From Pestalotiopsis fici W106-1 (lineage: Eukaryota; Ascomycota; Sordariomycetes; Amphisphaeriales; Sporocadaceae), in contig NW_006917098.1 in assembly GCF_000516985.1 (NCBI RefSeq), positions 1,240,001 through 1,304,000 on the forward strand: a stretch of 64,000 bases of DNA. The letters are read 5' to 3'. The notes under the pieces were generated by a model. It ran no database searches. It was not told the origin of the DNA and was given only the letters and a program-made list of their open reading frames with translations. This document shows, piece after piece, positions 57,717 to 64,000 of the stretch; position 1 is the stretch's first letter; each line of letters begins with the position of its first letter. Position numbers and translations under genes: made by a program.

Positions 57717-58257
57717 TTTTCTGTGGTGGGTTTCTTGGTAACTGAAATAAACAGTTTTGCCTTTTGCTCAGAATTACAAAACTCTGGAGAGTTTCTGATG
57801 CAGTAGTTTGATCTATGTATTGTTGCACAAAGTCGATCAAACCACCTTTCTTTTGCCTGGTCCCTGGATTTTACAAGGTCCCAAAGCTCCATTAGCTCAA
57901 TTGGACGCGCCTTGCGTCAGTCGCTGGGAGATCGCGGGGCTTATCGTGCCTTATCCTGGAGCTTATCGTCGATTATCGCGATCATCCAAGCTCAATGATT
58001 ACCTACACATTTACGTACTGGTACCTGCATCCCCCCCAATTCGAAGTTCAAGCGCATGCGAGTTCCGAGCTCCATTTGAGAGTGTCCATCTTCCCAACGT
58101 GAACAAACTTGTTTTCCAGCCAAGTCTTCGTTATTGCGTACTCGGATCAGAGTCTTCATCTACCACGAACGCAAGCGCATTAAACTGTTAGCGAACCAGG
58201 AAATCATCTCACTTTCCCAACGACGACGGCGTTCCGGCGCATCTCCGGGTTGCGACA
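57717..58257. promoter_or_regulatory. Divergent promoter region of pICln and the coiled-coil protein
   Basis: About 540 bases lie between two divergent starts. The tandem-like TTATCGTGCCTTATCCTGGAGCTTATCGTCGATTATCG stretch (57940-57978) repeats TTATC, the reverse complement of the GATAA motif, several times. This could be a cluster of GATA-factor sites. The A-box-like TAGCTCAATTGG near 57893 is not part of a tRNA. Confidence 0.5.
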
Positions 58258-58986
58258 ATGAGTGACCATCGTATGCCTTTCCATCCTGTCGCTCAACTCA
58301 CTTTCCATAAACGCGCGACAAACGAGCCAGCAAATACATTTGAACATGGGAAGACTGACTAGCTTTATCTCCAAAATACAGGCACACACCCTCTCCTCGC
58401 TCAGATCCCTCTGACGGTATCTCCCTTTGTCAGTCTGCCTACCGCCGCCACATTACCATACACCTACAAGCCCATGCCGTCGACGCTCCCACCGTCCATC
58501 AGCGGCATCACGACAACCTCGTCACCCACCGACACCGATCCCTCGAATCCCGCCTCCTCCTCGGCCGCCGCTACGGGCCCCATTGACCACAAACCCCGCT
58601 ACGTCGTCTCCACGTCGGGCCACGCCGCCCACCCCGACGACATTATTGCCTCGTGCCGCGCCCTGCAGTCCCACGTTGCCCAGATGCAAGCCGACGCCGA
58701 GCGCGAGCTGCGCGAGCTGGACCAGCGCATCCGTGATCGCGAGCTCGCCGAGAAGCGCCGCGTTGCGCCCGGCTGGCTGGACAGCGAGTCCCGCCTGCTG
58801 GAGCCCGAGCGCAAGGCGGCCGAGGCCGAGGCAGACGGTAGTTGTGGCGGCGAGTTGAGCGCCGGGGATGGATTGGTGGCCGGTCAGTTTGCTCAAATGA
58901 GTTTGGCGGATCGGCAGGGCGCTTTGGAAATGGCTGGCGATATTGACCAAGGGGCCGAGCTAGACCGTGCCTTTGGTGGCAAGTGA
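58258..58986 (+). CDS. Small conserved coiled-coil protein, unknown function
   Basis: Exons 58258-58270 and 58382-58986 give 205 residues. The first exon is just 13 bases (MSDH plus one base), joined by a 111-base intron to RTHPLLAQIPLTVSPFVSLP. The frame is then open through a Ser/Thr/Pro-rich part, KPRYVVSTSGHAAHPDDIIASCRALQSHVAQM, and a charged coiled coil (ERELRELDQRIRDRELAEKRR) to PGWLDSESRLLEPER. If the ATG at 58474 were used, 36 residues would be lost; I prefer the spliced start because the frame continues perfectly and the donor GTATGC and acceptor TACAG are good. The region PGYL/PGWLDSE after a coiled coil suggests a small complex subunit, but I cannot name it. Confidence 0.65.
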
Positions 58987-59342
58987 TTGTGCATTCATCT
59001 CTTGGATTCAGGAGCATTTATTCTGGCGTATCCCTCAGTTTATATTGCATGTTTGGCGTTGCGGATAATCGGGCATTTCCGCCTTTTATTAGGAACATAG
59101 AATCGTACTACTTCATGGGCTCGTATCGGTCGTACCCATAAACCCTAGAGGCTGACAACAATCATTGGCTTCTGTATCGATACTTATTTAGATTGGTATT
59201 CAATTGATTTCGATAATACGAAATAGCAATGCTCTCCGTTTGACATGAATATTGCGGTAGCTAAACCATGTTGAGCACAAATAGAACTGTATAAGCATGA
59301 AATCGCTCTCCTTCACCATCCAGTTTGCCAGTGATGGCCCAG
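58987..59342. other. Intergenic: convergent 3' ends
   Basis: About 355 A/T-rich bases lie between the coiled-coil gene (plus) and SYG1 (minus). No feature is seen. Confidence 0.5.
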
Positions 59343-62300
59343 CTAGGGCTCACCTTCACTATTCGGCCCCCTGACCAGATGCTCAGCTCTTCTGATCTCC
59401 ATGCGCTCCTCGAAAGCGCTTGAATCATCGTCGTCGTCCTCGATATCTTCATCGTCATCGTCGCTAGGCCCGTCATCGCCGAGGTCCTGATCATGCTCCT
59501 TGGGTGGTTCTGGTGCCCTTCTCTTCTTCTCGAAATCCTGCCGGTGGGCGTTTGCCATGATCTTTCGAATCGTGCCACCTCCGCTGCGAAGGACATCCGA
59601 AGCCCTACGCTTCCGGAGTCCACTTTCCATTGCATCTGGAGCAGGAGAGGACCCGGAGGCGGCGACCTGATCACCAGCTCTTGCTGATCTTCCAGCTGCG
59701 CCCACATCGAGACCGGTAGCCAAGGCCTCCTGCGAGCTCCTTGGGCGCGGGGCTTCCTCACTCGGTCTCTCTACCAGAGGTTCAAGGTCCAGCTTGTAAG
59801 GAAGTGGCACGTCGCGACTAGCCTTATACTGGGAGACATTCGAACAATGTTCATTCTCGACACGGAACAGTGCCCACATGCCACGCCGAGTCACTTCGGC
59901 AAACCCAATCAGAAATGAAGCGATGCTATTATGCTGCTTATCATGAGTGAAGATTGCATAGAAGATCCAGGCGAAACGCAAGATGGGATCAATTATCATG
60001 ATGGCATAGTATAGCCAGCGTTGCTTGATGGCTAGGATATCTCTCAGGAAGCGGTGTCGGGAGTCTGGCTGTAGGAAGGAGAAGTCCATAAACAGGTCCC
60101 AGATGGAACAGTAAATCGAGTTGACGCACGAAAATGTCACAAACAGAGCCAGAGTCGTAGTATGGTCTTGAATGCGGTAGAGTGAGAGCGTAACGGCTGC
60201 CATAATCGTCATGATGTATTTGCCGCAATTGACGAGATGAGGAAACTTGTTCCTGGTGTCAGAGTATCGGCGAACGCATTGAAATGCACGCCAGATGGGT
60301 GGCAATGCTGAGAAGAAGCCGAGCAAGCGTGAGTGACTGGAATTACACTGGTCCGGATCGTCCCAATAATGGGCATAGAGACAGAAGAAAAGCTCGACAT
60401 TCTAGATCATCACCCACATTAGTATTGATATTACCCTTGGCGGAATGGAATCAAGAGCGACTTACGCAAACGGCATATGTTAGTGAGCAGTACATGTCGC
60501 CGAGAAAGAAATCTCTAAACTCGACGGGGTAGTAGCCCGCGAGCAACAAGCGCCAGTGGGAATATGCAAACCACTTTCGACTTCGATGAGCGAGGATCGG
60601 AAATGGAAGGAATATAAGTAAGACAGTGAGGAAAATTAGTATGATCGGGTAGTAGAGGTACATGGATGGCGACCCGTATCTCGTAAAGTTGAGCCACATG
60701 AACAAGCCAAAGAGCAAGAGACAGAAGCTCGGGAACTCGGCAAGCTGCCTCCAATCGAGTTGGTGGCGAGGGTCAAACTCGAAGATGAAGGGATAATTGA
60801 CCTTGTAGGTTGTCCAAAGACTGCAGTCAAGGCAGAACAATGCAAACAAGTACATCATCAGAAAGTACCCTCCATAGATCTGCATCAGATAACTGGTTTG
60901 TTCCCTCACCACGGGATCTTCGTCGAACAGGAGCTCAGCACCATAGATCAAACCCTGGACAGCAAAGACTCCACCGGTTCCCAAGAAGATACCAGTCAAA
61001 AAGGTGCTGCCAGACTCATCCCTTGGCTTCCTAGTGAGTCGACGGAGCTTTCCGGCAGCGATCTTATGGTTGCCTTTTTCAAAGTACCTGGCATAGAGGT
61101 CTTCTACGGCCTTGATGTGTCCATCCAGCGCCTCGCTGGTCACGAACCAAGATTTGTTGACCTTTTCGTTCATGAACCTATATGGTGGTCGAGCATTGAC
61201 TGCCTTGTCGTACTTCTTGTTGAGTTTTCGGAAAGCCGTCCGGTTGAGGAGCGTGTACGACTTCAAAAGCTCAAGACCTCTGTAGAACTCTTGCAAAGCA
61301 AGCTTCAGCTTCCGTTTTGCCGATCGGTAGGGCACTTCGCGTCTCCGTATCTCATAGTCTCGTTGATCAGGTCTCAACATGGGTCCCACATTCGGTGTCT
61401 GGGCCATTTTCAGCAGAGCCTTGGAATTGGGGCCCGGTGGCAGAATTTTTGCTCTAATGGGATCCATCCAGCCGTTTGGTGTCTTGCGATTTTGCGGCTT
61501 GTCAGAATTCTCTTGGTCGTGATTCTGGTTATTGCTGAATCCATTCTCTACTTCTTGCTGTCTTCTGACCTCGGCCAATTCGGCAGCTCGCCTGTCTCTC
61601 ATTTCGTGTAGCTGATTCCTCAGAATGGCGAGTCGTTGGCCAGCCTGTTCTTCCTTTTGTTTGTAAAAGGTTTCAACTTTTTCAAGCTCCCCATCGAGAA
61701 ACTCAAAGAACTCCTTCTCCCGTTGCCGGACCGCGTCCAATGCTTGAGAACCCTGGTCCAGTTTGATGCTCTCTGGGTGGGCTGGTCCTTGGCCATAGGA
61801 AAAGATTCGACGCAATCGGCTCGAAGAGCTGTCAGCCCTAATCAATCTCTGACGAGGCAGAGTCACAGAGTTCCCCGTTTCGTGATTGCCAAGGGGCAAC
61901 ATGGTCGAACTACGCTTCATGAGTGACCTTCCCAAAGTACGACTGGAAGTGTCTGCAGGTTCTGGGAGATGATGTTCACTCATATTCGATTCTGGACGCA
62001 TTGCAGGAGCAGGTAGTTCAAAGGTTTGACGGCTTCCGACTGTGGTCAAAGGCGACGCTGGCCCGGGAGGTGTGGGCACGAAACTACCGTAATTCCCTTC
62101 ATTGCCCGGTGAGCGTGTCAATGACATACGTTCTGGTCTCAAGGGTATTGATGTGGGTTCGGACTGTGCCGTGGTTGGGTCCCTGGTCCTATCTGAACCT
62201 CCCACTGTCTTGCCACGTCCTGTTGGAGTTTGACCAGGACCAAGCGAGTTTGCTCCCGACGAGGCGGTTGCCTGGTGACCTCCATTATGCCTTGAAGGTG

Positions 62301-62795
62301 TAGAAAAAGTTCCTCCATAAGAGGGGGTGGAATGAGGTGGCAGGTCTGCCTTTTTGGTTAGGTGAGGAGGTGCATTGGCCTTGTTGATGGCGCGTGACAC
62401 GGCCTTCACGTATTTCTTCCCGGCCTTGTAATTCAAGTACTTGATCCGCCATTCTTTAGAAAAAGGTCAGGTCAGTAAAGATCCGTGTTAATGAGGTAAG
62501 CAACGAGGCTTGGGAAACAGCATTTGGCGGCGCGCAATTGAAACGCCATCCCAAGTAAGCAATCGACCAGCGGGCTCTTGCCTGCTAGGAATGAAGATGC
62601 AGAGGAGATCTCATTCGCAATGTGCCCGCACCAGAGGCGATGAGAGGCAGTGTTCATGGAGGAGATTTTAGAGATTACTCACCTATGCACAGTTAGCCTA
62701 AGCAGATTTTCACGAGGGAACCATGCTAAGACGCTATCAGAAGTCAAAAACTCACCTGGGACGAGGTCCGCCTCGAGCTCCTTTGCAAATTTCAT
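59343..62795 (-). CDS. SYG1: SPX-EXS phosphate exporter, Syg1/XPR1 type
   Basis: Exons 62756-62795, 60466-62453 and 59343-60401 give 1028 residues. XPR1/Syg1 proteins export inorganic phosphate; the SPX part senses inositol pyrophosphates. The 40-base first exon encodes MKFAKELEADLVP, and the splice continues EWRIKYLNYKAGKKYVKAV, the start of SPX. A disordered Ser/Pro-rich insertion of about 230 residues interrupts SPX, which resumes with EKEFFEFLDGELEKVETFYKQKEEQ and later AKRKLKLALQEFYRGLELLKSYTLLNRTAFRKLNKKYDK, carrying the basic phosphate-binding surface. Membrane helices begin near residue 500. The EXS domain follows (WRLLLAGYYPVEFRDFFLGD, SLTYAVC joined to NVELFFCLYA, PPIWRAFQCVRRYSDT, HLVNCGKY). 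The tail is acidic. Both introns were read from frame and family motifs. Confidence 0.93.
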
Positions 62796-63593
62796 GACGT
62801 CAGATCATAAGTATGCAAATTGGGCTCTCGCGGTCCATCGATATAGTACTTGGGCACCAAAATAAAAGAGTGTGACCACGATGATGGCGCCTGGGAAAGC
62901 CACAGGCTTTCGTTCCTGAGACCTCTCCTCAGACAAGGTATTAGAGATTGTAACCGTCAAAATGACGACGGGCGCCGCGAAACTCAACCGCCGCGCGCCA
63001 AAAAAGGGTGGGAAAAAATAAGAATTTATTGACCTTTCCGTTCAAGACAGGTCCTTCGCTGCTTCCCGAGCTTGGGCCCGTATCTAAAGCGACCTTAGGG
63101 GACTTGATGGGTCTCTGATTGGCTGGACGCCCGACGTGCTCCTTTAACTTCCAGGCCACTCCACTGAAGCCAGCACACGTGCGCCAGACATGGACCTGCA
63201 CACGGGCAGTACACCCAATACAATCAAGACACCATTGAGCTCGGAACCAATATCGATCTATCCATTTTGATATATTGGTATAGAACAGCCTGTAATTTAC
63301 AATTAAAGAGCCCAACAGACGATCTGTGATAAAGCGCAGATAACATTGTGAGTCAGTAGGATCATTTTCACGATTGGGAAATCAATTGGTCTCCAGCACG
63401 GTCGGTAGGGCATACCAAAGTACTATTCTGCCCCTCACGTTGCGAAGCAGGTTCTTGACGGCTATCGATCATTCCTGGTTACAACCTCATCAGCCTGCTT
63501 CGTTCTTTTATCCTTCTTATACCTTAGAGGATTGGCGCCAAATCATTCGCCAGATTTGACTGCTGGAGACTGGAAGAGACAACCACAAACAAA
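62796..63593. promoter_or_regulatory. Divergent promoter region of SYG1 and the GH18 gene
   Basis: About 800 bases lie between two divergent starts. One CACACGTGCG at 63173-63182 contains the CACGTG E-box, the site class bound by Pho4/NUC-1 bHLH factors, which would fit phosphate control of an SPX gene. It stands about 380 bases upstream of SYG1 and 415 upstream of the GH18 gene. No gene is seen in the gap. Confidence 0.45.
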
Positions 63594-64000
63594 ATGGCGC
63601 CTATACCTCGATCTTCTCTCCCCCGCCTCATCCTTTACCACCAAACGGTCAATGAGCGGGACGGCTCACCAATCTCTGTCCTGCCGCTTATCACTCGACC
63701 AGACATCTCACTCACTCATATCATTGTGGCCGCCATTCACATCAACGAGGACCCACTCAAGTTGACGCTCAACGACCACGCGCCCTCGCACCCGCGGTTC
63801 GCGACGCTATGGGCGGAGCTGCGCCTGGCCCAGGCCAACGGCATCGCCGTGCTGGGGATGCTGGGCGGCGCGGCCAAGGGCACGTACGCCCGGCTGGACA
63901 GTGCCGTCGTCGACGACGCAACCTTTGAGGCCTACTACGGGCCCGTACGGGACCTGATCCGGGACCGGGGCCTCGACGGGCTGGACCTCGACGTCGAGGA
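63594..64000 (+). CDS. Glycoside hydrolase family 18 protein, 5' part (runs off right edge)
   Basis: The 135 complete codons from the ATG at 63594 are open to the window end. The text shows a GH18 (chitinase-like) TIM barrel: PRLILYHQTV on the first strand, LTHIIVAAIHIN, GIAVLGMLGGAAKGTYARL (the usual SxGG strand, here MLGG), and at the edge DGLDLDVE (residues 128-135), the DxxDxDxE catalytic motif with the last Glu as acid/base. There is no signal peptide: the N-terminus is MAPIPRSSLPRLIL, so an intracellular chitinase-like or endo-N-acetylglucosaminidase-like role is likely. GH18 members also include non-catalytic lectins, but the motif here is intact. The C-terminal part, any binding module and the intron pattern lie outside the window. 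Confidence 0.85.
   Translation, partial: MAPIPRSSLPRLILYHQTVNERDGSPISVLPLITRPDISLTHIIVAAIHINEDPLKLTLNDHAPSHPRFATLWAELRLAQANGIAVLGMLGGAAKGTYARLDSAVVDDATFEAYYGPVRDLIRDRGLDGLDLDVE

Noticed and set aside
57884..57960. tRNA-like A box (TAGCTCAATTGG) near pICln
   Set aside because: No B box or T-arm follows at the right distance, and the acceptor ends do not pair.
60760..61611. 283-codon plus-strand frame opposite SYG1
   Set aside because: It is antisense to the SPX-EXS coding exon and shows no family motif.
1..64000. CRISPR arrays, prophage, insertion sequences, operons
   Set aside because: The DNA is eukaryotic (spliced fungal genes), and no regular repeat-spacer array or bacterial element is seen.

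Overview
The window reads as nuclear DNA of a filamentous ascomycete, most likely a Sordariomycete and probably Hypocreales-like; the genus is not claimed. The evidence is many short GT-AG introns of about 45-115 bases with CTAAC/CTGAC-like branch points, fungal-restricted families (HET, DUF7708, Zn2Cys6 factors, DUF1996), closely spaced genes on both strands, and mutation of a repeat that looks like repeat-induced point mutation (RIP). Exon joins were worked out by hand from splice signals and frame continuity. They are marked as inferred where they matter.

Left part (1-11.2 kb): mostly housekeeping. It holds the 5' part of a conserved fungal protein gene running off the left edge, a small three-exon complex I subunit gene (twin CX9C, NDUFS5 type) divergent from a SEC39 gene of the Dsl1 ER tether, a large single-pass membrane protein of unknown function, and a secreted DUF1996 protein. 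About 7 kb without a supportable gene follow (11.2-18.2 kb). Next is a UBA-TPR-J-domain auxilin-like gene (SWA2 type, 18.2-21.0 kb).

Middle part (21.7-53.5 kb): accessory character, interrupted by a few core genes. It contains a broken NLR-type (NB-ARC) remnant, an orphan gene, a degenerate AT-rich stretch, an MFS sugar transporter, core genes for the E2 enzyme Ubc7 and a TPR protein, and a single-exon HET protein. Then come an NmrA-like oxidoreductase, a multi-span membrane protein lying between two diverged copies of a direct repeat, and a Bsc6/FHS-like MFS transporter. A divergent pair follows: a DUF7708/NACHT-like protein with no visible P-loop and a DUF7025-type AAA+ ATPase. A Zn2Cys6 transcription factor and a DUF1349 protein close the block. 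The density of HET, NLR-like and AAA genes resembles fungal non-self-recognition loci. No secondary-metabolite backbone enzyme is present.

Right part (54.3-64 kb): again mostly core. It holds a mitochondrial Mmc1-like protein, pICln (methylosome/chloride-conductance regulator), a small conserved coiled-coil protein divergent from it, the SPX-EXS phosphate exporter SYG1/XPR1, and the start of a GH18 family gene cut by the right edge.
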